From positions 1 through 64,000 of the forward strand of contig MDYQ01000091.1 of the NCBI GenBank assembly GCA_003024175.1: 64,000 bases of DNA, written 5' to 3'. The translations under genes and the position numbers were made by a program. Origin of the DNA: Planoprotostelium fungivorum. Lineage: Eukaryota; Evosea; Variosea; Cavosteliida; Cavosteliaceae. The notes beneath the pieces are model-generated. The model had not been told where the DNA came from and did not search any database. It saw only the letters and a program-made list of their open reading frames with translations. Below are positions 9,951-22,044 of the stretch, in pieces (position 1 is the first letter of the stretch; the number at the start of each line of letters is the position of its first letter).

Positions 9951-11382
9951 TCATAACCGTGGTTTCTTTACTCCTCCCAATGTCATCTTCACAGGCTTCA
10001 TGGAAAACTTGACCGTGCTCGTTGCTGCTGGAGGAGGAGGTGGTGGTGCAGCGTCTGTCATCTCCACATCTGAACTGCTGCCGCAAACGTCAGAGACACA
10101 TCGAAATGGATGATACCTCGATGCCGGTGGTGGTGGCGGTGGAATTGCGGGAACGTTCGCCTTATTCTGAGCGTTTGCCTTCTGCATGAGTGCTTCCAAT
10201 TCTCTATCGACGGTGGGTTTGGCGACAGGCTTGGCGTTTCGCTTGTTCATCTGTTGCATCTCTTTGAAACGCTGAGAGCGATTAGAATCTCGAACTCATC
10301 GTGTGTTATGATGTCTACACGATCACGTGATGATGATTCGGATGATGATGTGATGAACGATCAGATGACAATCGAAATGGATCCTATGACATTAGACTGT
10401 ACGTTCAACGAAACATGATGACATGATGAGAATGATGTCGAATGGATGAATTTCTCACGTGCTTGTGGCCGTGTTCGTACGAATTGAAGTGTGCTTGTAA
10501 TTCCATACTATTCTTGTACTGTTTCGAGCACCTGATGAAAATGAATGAAAGACAATGTACCATGCTCACAGGTCACAGCGGAAGCTCTCTCCTATCTTTG
10601 TCAATTCGTCTTCTAATTTTGTCTGTTTTTCGACCAGAACCTACTCTCAATCATTCTTCTTTCATCACACGATACGATGATGCTGCCATCGATCATCGTG
10701 ACATCAGCGACAATGTCACCTCTCTCTTCTTGACCGTCTCTACCGTATCTTCTACCTGAAGAGAATGTGTCACGATCACATCGATGATGTCCAGATGATG
10801 ATCACCTCTCCCAACATGCGCGGTCGTTCTATATTTTCCGTGTACGATAAATCCTGATCCAACTTTCCGAGTCCTAACTTTCCGATCGTCGCGCTCAGTC
10901 GGACTGGATCGACGATGCCTGGACGTCTTGAGATGATGATGATTCACATTCCGTGGCATCGATCACCTCTACTACCGCTTCCCAAGCCGGTGTCCTTCTT
11001 CCATCCCATCTTGAGCATGAGTTGATAACCTTTGTTGGTGCTGCCGAGGGGGGTATCCATCGAAATCTGCTGGAAGCTGTCTGCAATGGAGTGAGTGGGA
11101 ATGAACGGATGAAATCGAATCACTCGTGTCCAAGTCTTTCGTGATGCGGTGAGTGATGGGTAGACTGAAATCGGTGTCCACATCTTCTTCCTCTCGCTGA
11201 TGGAGATGAATCGATGTGAGCCTGATATCTCGTACTCACTTTAGATTGTTCTCTGTGCGACATTCTGGCCACGTAGCTGTTGTTCACACCAGAACCATAT
11301 CCGACTGAGCATAAAGGTAAAAAATGACGACACACGTTTCATCTGCTCGTTGCAGACACTCACGGTTCTTATTCGTCGCCAT
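9951..11382 (-). CDS. G-patch and C2H2 zinc-finger protein, GPATCH8-like
   Basis: The start is ATG 11382 (MATNKN). After an acidic region comes a G-patch: STNKGYQLMLKMGWKKDTGLG, continued by GKLGLGKLD..LSY. A helical stretch (VLVEKQTKLEDELTKIGE) leads to a C2H2 finger, FRCDLCSKQYKNSMELQAHF followed by NSYEHGHK. This F.C..C.K.Y...........H..SY.H.HK form, followed by RFKEMQQMNKR, is the finger found with G-patch in GPATCH8. The C-terminus has polyproline blocks (IPPPPPPA, APPPPPPAA) and ends KPVKMTLGGVKKPRL at 9951. G-patch proteins activate DEAH-box helicases in splicing, so a spliceosomal nuclear role is likely. About eight exons are spliced with GTGAG/GTGAT donors. It is head to head with the gene at 11499. 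Confidence 0.86.
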
Positions 11383-11498
11383 AGCTGATGATCGAGTGAT
11401 CTGTAATCCGATCCAGCTGATGTTTTATTCTCAAGCATTGACTTGTAGACAGCATCGTAAATCCTGGCGGGAAATTCAAATTCTCAACCCACCCAACT
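11383..11498. promoter_or_regulatory. Short divergent promoter with an E2F-like site
   Basis: Only 116 bp separate the two start codons. The interval holds GGCGGGAAA (11466-11474), which on the other strand is TTTCCCGCC, matching the E2F/DP consensus TTTSSCGC. Comparable sites occur in two other divergent promoters of this window (42422-42432, 58600-58608). Function is inferred from the motif. Confidence 0.45.
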
Positions 11499-11768
11499 AT
11501 GGACACCACAGCAGATGAACCACTCAGTCCAGTGAGCATCGCGTATACAGAAGAAGAGTATGAGATGACCTATCAACAATACTTTCTTCACATTGCAGAG
11601 AAGAAGGTATGAATCGAGTCGATTATGGACGAAATCATGCCACAGCTCACGATGAGATAGATTCAAGCGATGGAAAGTTATGTAGAGAATCGCATCAGAG
11701 AATATCAGAGCGAGGCAGACAAAGTTCGACAGGACTTTAAAGAACGATTTTGTGTCGAAGAGTTATAA
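11499..11768 (+). CDS. Small acidic helical protein, unknown
   Basis: Two exons joined across a short intron (GTATGA...GATAG, about 11610-11660) give some 71 residues from ATG 11499 to TAA 11768. It reads MDTTADEPLSPVSIAYTEEE, then YEMTYQQYFLHIAEKK, and after the splice IQAMESYVENRIREYQSEAD ... FCVEEL. The whole protein is predicted helical, probably a coiled-coil subunit. I do not recognise a family. It shares its promoter with the G-patch gene. Confidence 0.62.
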
Positions 11769-12188
11769 AACATGTATATCCATACTATCCTCTCAACGAT
11801 AAACATTCTCCTTTTCAATCGAGGAATCACATTGAGCCGTCTCTATGTTCACATGGGGACGGTGTCGGAGCGGAGACGTCATCGTCCACGAGGAAGACTC
11901 TTCCACAGTAGAGGGATGGATGAAAGAAGCAAGGTCATGGAAGTTTGGTTGGTTTTCACGCTCACACCTGTTGGAGAGCTTGCAAACGACATTTTTGTCA
12001 TGTGTTCATCAGTCATAATTGAGAGTGTGTATCTCCTACCTTCATCACGCTTAGGTACACCGAGGGAGACGGAGGGTAGATAGGTTTCAGATGCTAGGTT
12101 GGCTATACTTGACTGACGTCTGACACGAACAACAGCCAGGACAAGGTTTTGTTCTGTTCGGAATGTTTCATTCAGCAGCAGTCCAACC
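11769..12188. other. Intergenic stretch before the phosphatase gene
   Basis: No supported gene. A long minus-strand open frame overlapping it (to 12352) runs across the signal-peptide exon of the phosphatase and is a shadow. Confidence 0.5.
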
Positions 12189-14436
12189 ATGAGGTACATC
12201 CTCTTCTTTGTATTGGTCCACCTATGTATAGCCCATGAACAGCATCCGTTGGCTATATTCAGAAGAGAAGTCTCGACAGCGACTGCCATCGTACCGTCCA
12301 TCAAGATGGTGGCATACGTGAGATGATTTCTCTGCCATGGATTGACAGACACCAGCCGACGCTTTTAACCACTTCTCCCGCTTGGGTGACTCTCAACATC
12401 ACCGGAGTGGCAAATCCGACCGAACAAGATACAGTTGGCATCTTCTCCCCAGGAGTCATCGACATCTATAAAACGTCTCCCGTCCGTCTCTTGTATGGAT
12501 CGAGGTTTGGAGGAAACTATCTCAAGACGGGAAATGCATCCATCCGTCTTCTCATCAACAATCTGAGAGAGAATGTCACCTTTGGACTCTTTTTGAACAG
12601 TGAGAAGAGCCTCCATCTCCGATCTCACACCAGCAGATTCGAGAACATGGATCGCCGCTAACAAGAAGATACTCTCTGCAACTTCCAATGGCATCTCTTT
12701 CAAGAACCCACATCTTCCCAGCCAAGTTCGTCTTTCTCCATTTCCCTCCTCCTTTGAATGATTGATGTTAATCGCAGATACACATCAGCAGTACCGGAAG
12801 ACCTGGAGAGATGAGGGTCATGTGGACAACAGGAACCGTTCCGAACGATGCACAAGTCCTGAGATTGGGCCTCGTCTCGAACACATACACCATGAAGGTC
12901 ACCCCCACACCCGTCATCCACAAAGCGTCAGACATGTGTGCCTCACCTGCCATCGATTGGGGCTGGAGAGATCCTGGTAGCTTGTGGATGGCTGAGGCGA
13001 CCGGTTTAAAATATGGAAAGAAATACTTTTATTCTGTGGGCAGCACCTTCACGTCTTACAGTGAAGAGTCTTATTTCATGGCAACTTCGAATGCATCGAC
13101 CGTGAATCAGACCAGAATTGCACTCGTGGGAGGTAAAGACCAACTGTGTCATCCTTCATTCTCCATCGATCACATCGCCCATTCTGCATTCCATCATCCG
13201 ATGTTGACATCATCATCATCTACACGACTATTCTACCAGCGTTCAGTTTGATTGACGATGAATAGACATGGGAGTCACCGGTATAGACGGAACGACCGAC
13301 AGGAGGGGACCCAGTCCTGGACAGAACATCCCCTTGGACGTCACAACCTCCATGAGCAAGCTCATCGATAAGAATCTGCTCGACATGGTGCTCATCATCG
13401 GTGATGTCAGCTACGCACAAGGATTTGGCGCCACGGTGATCATCTATCTTATCTCTACCACATCTACAACCGACCAATCTTTTCTCATCTTATCAGTGGG
13501 AGGCATACAAGGAACAGATGAGACCGGTAGCCCAACGCGTCCCCTTCTTAACCGTCACCGGCAATCATGAGGCCGACTGGTTCAACATCCCCGGCGTCGT
13601 CAATTCGACCGACTCCACCGGAGAATGCAACGGGGCCTACGAGAAGCGTTACGGAGCCTTCATGCCGAAAGATTCGAAGGAAGAGAAGGTGCAGTGGTGG
13701 AGCATCGATCAAGGGCCCGTTCACGTCATAGCCATGTCTACCGAGCACGATTACGATGAGAAATCGGCACAGTACGCTTGGTTGGTGAAAGATCTGAAGG
13801 TGAGTTTCGTGGAGAACGTGTGGAGAATGTGTGGGAATGATCGTTGTAGATGGTGGATCGTAAGAAGACTCCGTGGGTGATCGTCACCGGTCACAGGCCC
13901 ATGTACAATCATCTGTGCATCGATTATGACTTGGCCCAATCGATTGAGCCACTCCTCATCCAGTACAAAGTCGATGCGATGTACGTCGGGCACCTTCACT
14001 CCTACCAGGTGAAATCTAAAATTAGATCGTCTATCTTTAGATATTGACGCGTTGTAGAGGGGATGCCAGATGGTCGCTTATCAATGCACGGACGGGGCAC
14101 CCACGCACGTTCTCGTTGGTTCAGCGAACGGTGGTTTCCATGCTTACACGAAGATCAAGGGAATGGTCAGGTGCACCGTCTGTCTAAATGACTTTGAATA
14201 TTTTATCATCGATCATTTATTCTCGCGATTGAACGAGCGACAGCGGCGGCAGCTCTTTACCTGGCTTCGTGTCTATCACAGCCAATCGCACTCACTTTGT
14301 CCACGAGTTCGTCGCCACCGATGACACCGTGAAGGATCGTTTCGTCCTCCATCTGGGATACAATTCGAAGCTCGTATACAAACCCTCTCTCGTCCCTCCA
14401 CCCAACATGAACAGCTGCACCGACGGGGACACATGA
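12189..14436 (+). CDS. Purple acid phosphatase-like metallophosphoesterase, secreted
   Basis: ATG 12189 opens a signal peptide (MRYILFFVLVHLCIAHEQ). An N-terminal fibronectin-like domain follows (SPAWVTLNITG ... IHISSTGRPGEMRVMWTTG), as in the high-mass purple acid phosphatases. All five metal-ligand blocks are present in order: GDMG (split by an intron), LIIGDVSYAQG, TVTGNHEAD, VTGHRPMYNH and GHLHSYQ. These ligate the dinuclear Fe/metal centre that hydrolyses phosphate monoesters at acid pH. The C-terminus reads LVGSANGGFHAY and ends NSCTDGDT at 14436. About nine introns are seen, several ending CGTTGTAG. Plant and fungal PAPs act outside the cell or in the vacuole to scavenge phosphate; the signal peptide fits that. 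Many NxS/T sites suggest glycosylation. Confidence 0.93.
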
Positions 14437-15108
14437 GCTAGAACTCTATAAAGATCCCCCTCTCGAGCCGTTTGTGAATGACGTGCATAGGAGTCCAGAT
14501 CTGATCTCTATGATTGAAACACGAGACCCTTTCGGTTCAAATTTGAGCCACCGCTCAAATGAAACCCTCAACCCAAGATCTCACTCAGAGGCCCTCTTTA
14601 TCTGCACTACACCCCACGTCAAATCGTACTATTTCTACGCGTATAAACTTCAATGATAGATCATATTATAGATCGGATCTCCTCTCTGTAAAAAATATTT
14701 TCGCGTTAATGTCACGTAACGTAAAAGGTTCCGGTTCAATGTCCGCTCGGTCACCTCCCCTGGAACATGCGTGAGCGTTTACCCCTTAAGAGATTCGATC
14801 ACGTGATTGTAACTATGAGCCGGCCACCTTTAGACGATCAGAACCAGTCTCGTGTTTCGTATCGGGAGCCGATGCCAGACCGTCTGGTGCTCCATGGCGT
14901 TACACGCCGAGATATATAAGGTATGGAAATGTGTGAAGAGAGGACATCATGTTGGATTGACTACACGCAGATGTTTCGATAGAGTGGGGTATGAGACAGG
15001 AACAACCCGGAGCATACGATGCAACATGAATGTGGATCGTGATAAACCGATCGATGTGGACGATAAAGACGTTTTAGAAGGATCATCTCGTTTCTGTACA
15101 AAATTTGT
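14437..15108. other. Tail-to-tail intergenic region, nothing recognised
   Basis: Lies between the stops of two convergent genes. No tRNA, repeat family or supported reading frame was found. Confidence 0.5.
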
Positions 15109-15614
15109 TTATTCCATCTTACTCTTGACTCGGTTGTGATACAGCAGGTGATTGGCCACTCGAATGCGTGTGAGCTTACTGGCATCGGCCCCCCGTTGCA
15201 GCATGAAACTCAGTATGTTCTTAGCTGTTCCTTCTGGCCCGAGGGCGTCGATGGCATCCATGAACAGGCACTGCAGTTCTTTCGTCCAGACTAATCGCTC
15301 TGTGGCCCTCCTTCGGCGTGGGCGAGTGGGTCCGCAGAGTTGTGGACTGTGTGGAGCTGGTGAGCGTGCCAGCGGCAGAGTCATATGAGACATATCGGGT
15401 GAAGACTGCATTCGAATCAGAAACCTCGTTCGTCTTCGGTGGTTCTCACCTCAGGTGAATAAGGTAAAGATCCAACGGGCGATGAGGGCTGCGAATCGCA
15501 CACCACAGGGTTCATAAAGTCGGCCAGCTCCTCTTCGAAGCTCTTCATCTCCTTGGCCAAGAGTTTGTCCCCGTTGGCAGCGTCCAGCATGAGAAATCCT
15601 AAGAGAGTCATCAT
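15109..15614 (-). CDS. GARP-type Myb-like DNA-binding protein
   Basis: Two exons (15614-15450 and 15405-15109) flank a 44-nt intron (GTGAGA...ATGCAG), phase 0 after PYSPE. The N-terminal half is acidic and Ser/Pro-rich (KSFEEELADFMNPVV). After a basic linker (PTRPRRRRATERL) comes VWTKELQCLFMDAIDALGPE, then TRIRVANHLLYHNRVK. This matches the GARP/G2-like version of the single Myb repeat (R.RWT.ELH..F..A...LG... and ..V.SHLQ.YR). The domain is at the extreme C-terminus. GARP factors are best known from plants (ARR-B, GLK) but also occur in amoebae, so a transcription factor is likely. The start could be the second Met (15611) or lie in an unseen upstream exon. Confidence 0.75.
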
Positions 15615-16200
15615 CTTGGTGTGTGGCCTTTTCGGGTTGTGCGTGTTGGAAGAGTGTTGAGCTGTCGGCAGGAATGCGTAACCATGACACTATAAGGACG
15701 GGTCGCGTTCGTAGAGAAGCGGAAGAGGAAGAAAAATGAGCCAGCGATGAAATGGCTCACACGCACTGACCGAGCTGACAGCCTGCCAGCTCGTGCGGTT
15801 CGGTTCCCACTATGAGGTGTAATATCTGTTATTGCGTTCGTTTCCAAAGGTGGTCCACCTTTAGATATCGGTGGACAGCCCATGGAGAGGCTTCAGATAC
15901 GTAGGGCGGGTTTGGAAAGAAGTAGGGTGCATCTTTCCTAAGAGGATGACGGCTCATTTCTCAGATAGATCGGCAACAACCCTTCTCACGTAAGATAAGA
16001 GACGGGTGCGTGGGGTGAGAATGTACATGGAAAGGGTTTCAGGAGGCAGCGAAGTGCACTAATTTAAGAACATACGGAGCCTGTTTGACGAACCATTCGG
16101 TGTCTAGATTGCCCATTCGTTGAAATGGTGCGAAAAGAAGAATAAAATAATATATTTCTTGTTTTAGAAACTCTGTGATCTCATTCAGAATCGCTCGACC
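15615..16200. other. Divergent intergenic region (GARP gene / LARS1)
   Basis: Holds the promoters of both genes. Contains GAAGAATAAAATAATATATTTC near 16136-16157, AT-rich and close to the LARS1 start. No gene recognised. Confidence 0.45.
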
Positions 16201-19200
16201 ATGGCCGAGATTACACCGACACCGATGCATCCAAATGCGGAGGTTCGAACTGGACCGAAAGGAACAGCGAAGAGAGATGCTCTGAGAAAGATCGAAATCG
16301 AGATCCAGAAAGAATGGGAAGAGAAGAAGCTCTTCGAGCAGGATGCCCCTGAGAAAGGAGACACGAAGCCAAAATATCTCAGCACCATTCCTTATCCATA
16401 CATGAATGGAAGACTGCATTTGGGCCACGGTTTCACCATCACGAAGGCAGAGTTTGCAGCCAACTACCAGAGACTCAAGGGAAAGAATGCACTCTTCCCT
16501 TTCGGTTTCCACTGCACTGGAATGCCCATCAAGGTATGTGAAGATGGATCTCAGTAAATTGACACGATCATCCAGGCTTGTGCAGACAAACTCAAGAGAG
16601 AGATGGAGATTTGGGGTAACCCACCACAGTTTCCCCTGCCCGTAGTTGGTACGTGGTTACCCTCCATCTTACATTTTCTCAACTTTTACAGAGGAGAAGC
16701 CCGAGTCAGAGACACCCGAGGCCGCCGCCACGACCACTGCCAGAAAGGCCGATCCCCTCGCCTTCCATTCTCAAAAGTCCAAGGCCACCGCGAAGAACGT
16801 TGCCACGTACCAGTGGAACATTCTCAAGGGCATGAACCTCAAAGACGAGGAGATCCCCCAGTTTGCCGATGCATATGCATGGTTGGATTACTTCCCCGTG
16901 CACGCCATCAACGATCTGAAACTGTTGGGTGCCGCCATCGATTGGAGAAGAACATTCATCACCACCGATAAGAACCCATACTACGACTCATTCGTCAGAT
17001 GGCAGTTCCATGTCTTGAGAGAGAAGGGAAAGGTGACGTCGCCGCCTTCACATCGCGATTCCCAACTGATGACATGTCACAGATCCAGTTTGGAAAGAGG
17101 TACACCATCTGGTCTCCCAAGGACGGACAACCCTGCGCCGACCACGACAGAGCTTCCGGAGAGGGAGTCGTCCCACAAGAATACACTCTCATCAAGTTGA
17201 AGGTGAAACATCTTCCATCATCGACAAGCCTTGACGCCGTTGTAGATCGTACAACTGCCCGAGAAGATGAAGGATCTGTCTGCGTACAAGGTTTACCTCG
17301 TGCCAGGCACTCTAAGACCCGAGACGATGTACGGACAGACCAACTGTTGGGTTCTACCAGATGGAAAGTACGGAGCCTTCCGCATCAACGAGAACGAAGT
17401 CTTCATCTGCACCGAGAGGGCCGCCCACAGTGAGTCTCTCCACTGTCGACACCGTCATTGTCGACACGATATCGTCCACATTCTTCGAACCGTTCACCTT
17501 CGCACGGCTGATGTCACGTGACCTGACCCCCCCAGACATGGCGTTCCAAGGACTCTCTGAGAAACACGGCGAGACCAACTGCCTCCTCAGACTGACCGGT
17601 CACGATCTATTGGGCCTCGAGCTGGAGGCTCCTCTCAGCAAGTACGGCCGCGTCTACACCCTCCCCATGCTCACCATCCTCCCCAACAAGGGCACTGGTA
17701 TCGTTACCTCCGTTCCCTCTGATTCGCCGGACGACTACATCTGCCTGGAGGAGTTGAAGAGAAAACCGGCCTTCCGCGCCAAGTTTGACCTCAAGGATGA
17801 GATGGTCCTCCCTTTCGTCGCCACGCCCATCATCAACATTCCAGATCTGGGTGACCTGTCTGCCCAGGCTGCCTGTGAGAAGCACAAGGTGAAGAGTCCC
17901 AACGATCGCACACCCCTCGACTTGGCAAAGGACGAATGTTACCTCAACGGTTTCACGAAGGGTGTCATGCTCGTCGGCGAGCACCAGGGAAAGTGAGCGA
18001 CGCGTACGTACGTACCGTACGTACTCACTCTGGCAGGTCCGTCAAAGACGCGAAACCTCTCATCCGAGACCACCTCATCGCTGCCGGCCTCGCCGTGACT
18101 TACTCCGAGCCTGCTGACGAGGTCGTCTCCCGCAGCGGTGATGAGTGCGTCGTCTGCCTCACCGACCAATGGTTCCTCGTCTACGGAGAAGAAAAGTGGA
18201 AATCCGTTACGCAGACCCTCTTGGACAACATGCGGACGTACACGAAGGACACGGGAAAGAAATTTCAGGCGGCTCTCGACTGGATCAACCAGTGGGCGTG
18301 CTCGAGAACGTACGGGCTGGGAACCAAATTGCCGTGGGATCCACAGTACTTGATCGAGTCTCTATCTGACTCGACCATCTACATGTCTTACTACACCGTC
18401 GCCCACTTGCTGCAGGGCGGAATATTGGACGGCTCGAAGGTCGGACCCCTCGGAATCTCCGCGGGAGATATGGACTTGGAGGCTTGGGATTACGTGTTGA
18501 GAGGCAAGGAGTACAAGGGGAAAGTGGACTTGGAGAAATTGGACAAGCTGAAGCACGAGTTTGAATACTGGTACCCCGTTGACATCAGAGTGTCCGGTAA
18601 GGAGCTCATCCCCAACCATCTCACCTTCTTCCTCTACAACCACTCGGCCATCTGGGAAGACCGTCCGGTGAATTTCGAAATTCAAATCTCCCGCCGAAAT
18701 TTATTTTTCGCAGGATAAATGGCCCCAGTCCGTCCGAGCCAACGGTCACGTTCTACTGAACGGCGCGAAGATGTCGAAATCCACGGGAAATTTCCTCACC
18801 CTCACCGACGCCATCGAGAGGTTCGGCGCAGATGGAACTCGCTTCGGACTCGCAGATTCAGGAGATTCCCTGGAGGACTCCAACTTCACCGACCAATCGG
18901 CCGACACAGGCATCGTCCGTCTCTTCACCGAGCTCGAGTGGGTGGAGGAGATGCTCAAGTCTACGACGCTGAGAGAGGGACCCGCCGATACCTTTATGGA
19001 CAAGGTCTTTGCCAACCAGATCGCGAAGGCAGTGAAATTGACCGACGGACATTACGAACAGTGAGTCGCGGATGCATCTGAAATTTCGTTTCCCGCCGAA
19101 ATACCGGGAAAACGGGCGGGAGAATAATTCTATTTTATTCTATTTTATTCTAAATCTCCGCAGGACCAATTTCAGAGAGGCCCTCCGAACTGGTTTCTGG

Positions 19201-20019
19201 GACCTCCAATCTTACCGTGATGCTTACCGTATCGGTGCCTCCAATGGAATGAACAAGCAGCTCGTCCTCCACTTCATCGAAGTCCAGACCATTCTCCTCT
19301 CACCCATAACCCCCCACTACTGCGAGCACGTGTGGAAACTTCTCGGAAAGGTAACCGTCACATTCGATTGCGACCCTGACCCTTCCAGACCGGCTCCGTT
19401 CGTTTCGCCGCGTGGCCCGTTGTAGATGAAGCGGACGAGTCCCTCTTGTCTCAGTGGACTTACTTGGAGGAGCTCATCTACAACACGCGTAACCGCAAGG
19501 AGTACTACATGAAGCCAAAGGCAAAGAAGGGAGAGACACCCGTCGCTGTCGCCGCGCCCGAGCTGCTGACCATCCACGTTGCCAGAGGTTTCCCCTCGGT
19601 GAGTCTACAACCAGCCAGGATAGAATTGACTCGTTGTAGTGGAAGAGAAAGACCATCGATCTCGTGACTTCTTTCTACCAGAAATCGGAGGGCGGCGTTG
19701 TAGACGATAAGGAGCTGCTGAAGACACTGAACACGCAGGCTGACTTGAAGAAGGACTCGAAGAAGGTCATGCCCTTCGCGGCCGAGCTCAAGGTGGGTCG
19801 ATTGAACACCGACGCATGAGCTCATGTCTATACGTGCAGAAGAGATACGCTGCGTCTGGTTTGGATGGATTGAAGGTGGAGCTGTCGTTCGACGAGAAGA
19901 AGTTTTTGGATGAGCAGAAGGAATATCTCAAGAACAAACTCCCCATCGCCAATGTGAACATCGAGCACACCGATGATGAGAAGGCCGGACCGGGAGAGCC
20001 TCTCACCATCTTCTCTTGA
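16201..20019 (+). CDS. LARS1: Cytosolic leucyl-tRNA synthetase
   Basis: Charges tRNA-Leu with leucine in the cytosol; class Ia synthetase. ATG 16201 begins [18 protein letters not shown]. The HIGH signature is in [13 protein letters not shown] (residues ~63-76), followed by [19 protein letters not shown] typical of archaeal/eukaryotic LeuRS. The CP1 editing region includes [20 protein letters not shown] and the specificity segment [15 protein letters not shown]. The KMSKS motif is exact ([18 protein letters not shown], about 18765). The anticodon-binding and C-terminal domains end [17 protein letters not shown] at 20019. About a dozen exons; introns are 40-60 nt apart from the 103-nt one at 19061-19163. 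One intron (18668-18713) shares a 22-nt block with an intron 45 kb away. In animals LARS1 also senses leucine for TORC1; not testable here. Confidence 0.97.
18668..18713 (+). other. LARS1 intron with block shared with another gene's intron
   Basis: This 46-nt intron joins EDRP to [12 protein letters not shown]. Bases 18677-18698 (22 nt) are identical to 63873-63894 in an intron of the DUF3712 gene, same orientation relative to transcription. It includes CTCCCGCCGAA, also seen in the 19061 intron. Confidence 0.9.
19061..19163 (+). other. LARS1 intron with tandem ATTTTATTCT
   Basis: A 103-nt intron joining HYEQ to [12 protein letters not shown]. It carries TTTCCCGCCGAAATACCGGG, then GAATAATTCT and two exact ATTTTATTCT copies (19132-19151) before ATCTCCGCAG. 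It is about twice the usual intron length here. Confidence 0.85.
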
Positions 20020-20347
20020 TTAAAGTCAATTGTCTCTCTTTCGTTGCACTTGTTCGTCTGTGGAGGTTCCTCTTGATGGAGACCGACCCCCATGCATCAT
20101 TGTGACGTTTCCTCCGTCTCATTAGATCTTCGAATCGTCTGATGTTCTTGTGCTTCGTCATTGAGCTACCAAGCAGCTTCATCTTACATCTTCACATGTG
20201 ATCTTTCCAGCACACAAACTCGACTCATCACGACTGCTTTATGTACATATCACAATACTCGTCCGCTGAAGATCTCATCATCATGCACGAATAGAACTTG
20301 TAACTTTAAAAGAATTTACTTCGAATAATCGTACAATCTCAAGCCGT
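20020..20347. other. Convergent intergenic region
   Basis: 3' flanks of LARS1 and the lectin gene. No gene or repeat recognised. Confidence 0.5.
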
Positions 20348-22044
20348 TCAAAATGCCGCCATGATGACCAGACAGAAGAGAGATCCCACTGCGAGGTGCA
20401 AGTGAGAAGCTTGAGATGCAGGCACAGTGGACACTATGGCAGATGTATCGGGCTGTGACACGCTCGTGACCTCAGAAGTAGAGCTGTCTGTGGACGACTG
20501 GGTGTCCACCACGGTAGCGCTGGTATCACTCGTTGTAGATGAAGCTACTTGACTGGTTGTAGACGAGGTGATTTGACTGGTTGTAGATGAAGTGGCTTGG
20601 CTGGTTGTCGACGAAGTGACTTGACTGGTTGTAGATGTATCCACTTCAGTCGTAGTCGTATCGTCTTGGCTCGTTGTAGATGCATTCGGGTCGATGATCT
20701 TCCATTTGTTACAATCTTGGTCACCATCTGCACCAAAGACAACTGAAGCAGTTGCATTGCCAGTTCCACAGCCGTAAGTCGTCAAGGCCATACCGTTGGC
20801 TCTGTTGATAATCTTGTAGTAACCTTTTGTTCGTCAGCGTCCATCGTGGAGCTGCAGCTCCACACCTTCTCCGTCGGGCAGAAGCGACCACTGCTGGTTG
20901 ACTCCTCCGTTCCTGGGATAATACATGTAAATTGGATCGTTCTCTTGGTTTTGACCCAGGGCATCTAAGCAAGAGAGAGTGAAGTCACCGCTCTCGCAGA
21001 TGATGTAGTAGTTGTAACTGGCTGTTACCAGCTGCCAACCACTCGAGTGAGGTGAATCGATGGAAACCTCTCCATTGTCGAGATAGTTGAGACTTCCGGA
21101 AGAAGTCTTTGGCATGATGGTGACCTGATGGACGTCAAGATGAGTCTACGATGAGTCTCTTCTTCACCCTGTGAGTCGGATCGAATTCTCTCGAAGTGTT
21201 GTTTGGCATGTAAGAAGCTGCTACTTCTCTCGATCTAGACCAACATTCGAATGTGGCGTTGTGTAGAGTCTCATTGTTGGCGTTGCTGTAAGTGAGGAAC
21301 CAATATAAGACGGAAGTCTGGGCCCAGTCCTCTGCCTCGTTGGAGCTTGCGTATGGATCTGGGACACAAGTGTCGTTGCCGATGGCATCTAACCACTCCT
21401 GTTTGCCGCTGATTTCGTTGGACCTGACGAAGAATAAATACGGAGAAATCGAATTTAATCTTCGAGTGCTCACCAGTCGAAAGAGTGGGACGACTCATGC
21501 ACGAAGACCTCTACGTTGTATCTTCCAAAGTAGATGGCTGAGTTACCCAGGGTCACTGCACCGTTACCGGTTGGTTTCTGTGTGACACGGTTGACACTGC
21601 TTCTAACAGATGGTGGTACCTGCACGAGTCAGTGAGATCGAAGTGAAATCGATGTAGACTCTTCTCACATAAGAGAGCGTTTTCGCCATCTCATTCTCAT
21701 CCATCACATAACCTTCGCAGATGCAAAGCTCGGTCCAGGTACCGTCATCGAAATTGATGAGCCAAGTGCTGTTCACGGGCAGCCCATCGTTCTAAAGAAG
21801 TCACGACTTGACTAAGATGAGATGTCTTTACCGGATAATATGGACTCTGGCCGTCTGTATCACATGAATCCCAGCCAGAGCATGAGGAAAGATCTGAAGG
21901 ATGGACGGTGAAGCCACTGGGTTTGGGTGTCACGGCTGCCAATGAGATGTGATCGGATAACCCGTCTCCCCAAATATAGTCCTTGTTGGAGAGGTCAAAA
22001 CCGACGGCCAATGCGATGAGCGCCAAAGAGAGGAAGCCTCTCAT
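20348..22044 (-). CDS. Secreted HExxH metalloprotease-like protein with ricin-type lectin and mucin-like GPI tail
   Basis: ATG 22044 opens a signal peptide (MRGFLSLALIALAVGFDLS). The N-terminal domain has NVEVFVHESSHSFDW, an HExxH zinc-site motif with a nearby Asp, then GKQEWLDAIGNDTCVPDPYA and EAEDWAQTSVLYW. This arrangement resembles fungal conidiation-specific con-13-like zincins. A beta-trefoil segment follows, with QQWSLLPDGEGVELQ (QxW motif) and a second unit ending DCNKWKIIDP. Then come Ser/Thr-rich TTSQ repeats, and a hydrophobic C-terminus (LHLAVGSLFCLVIMAAF) typical of GPI-anchor signals. About seven exons. Likely displayed at the cell surface, binding and cutting glycoproteins of prey or the cell coat. 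Protease activity is inferred from one motif only. Confidence 0.75.
20533..20660 (-). repeat. Coding minisatellite encoding STTSQ repeats
   Basis: About five imperfect units of 24 nt encode STTSQ(V/A/I)(T/A)S in the mucin-like stalk of the lectin gene. On the plus strand each unit reads ACTGGTTGTAGATG-like. Likely O-glycosylated spacer. Confidence 0.8.

Noticed and set aside
11879-12352. 157-codon minus-strand open frame
   Set aside because: It runs antisense over the signal-peptide exon and promoter of the phosphatase and has no family resemblance.
20530-20680. Repeated GTTGTAGATG resembling the intron acceptor motif
   Set aside because: It is the antisense of codons for STTSQ repeats; similarity to the splice motif is coincidental.
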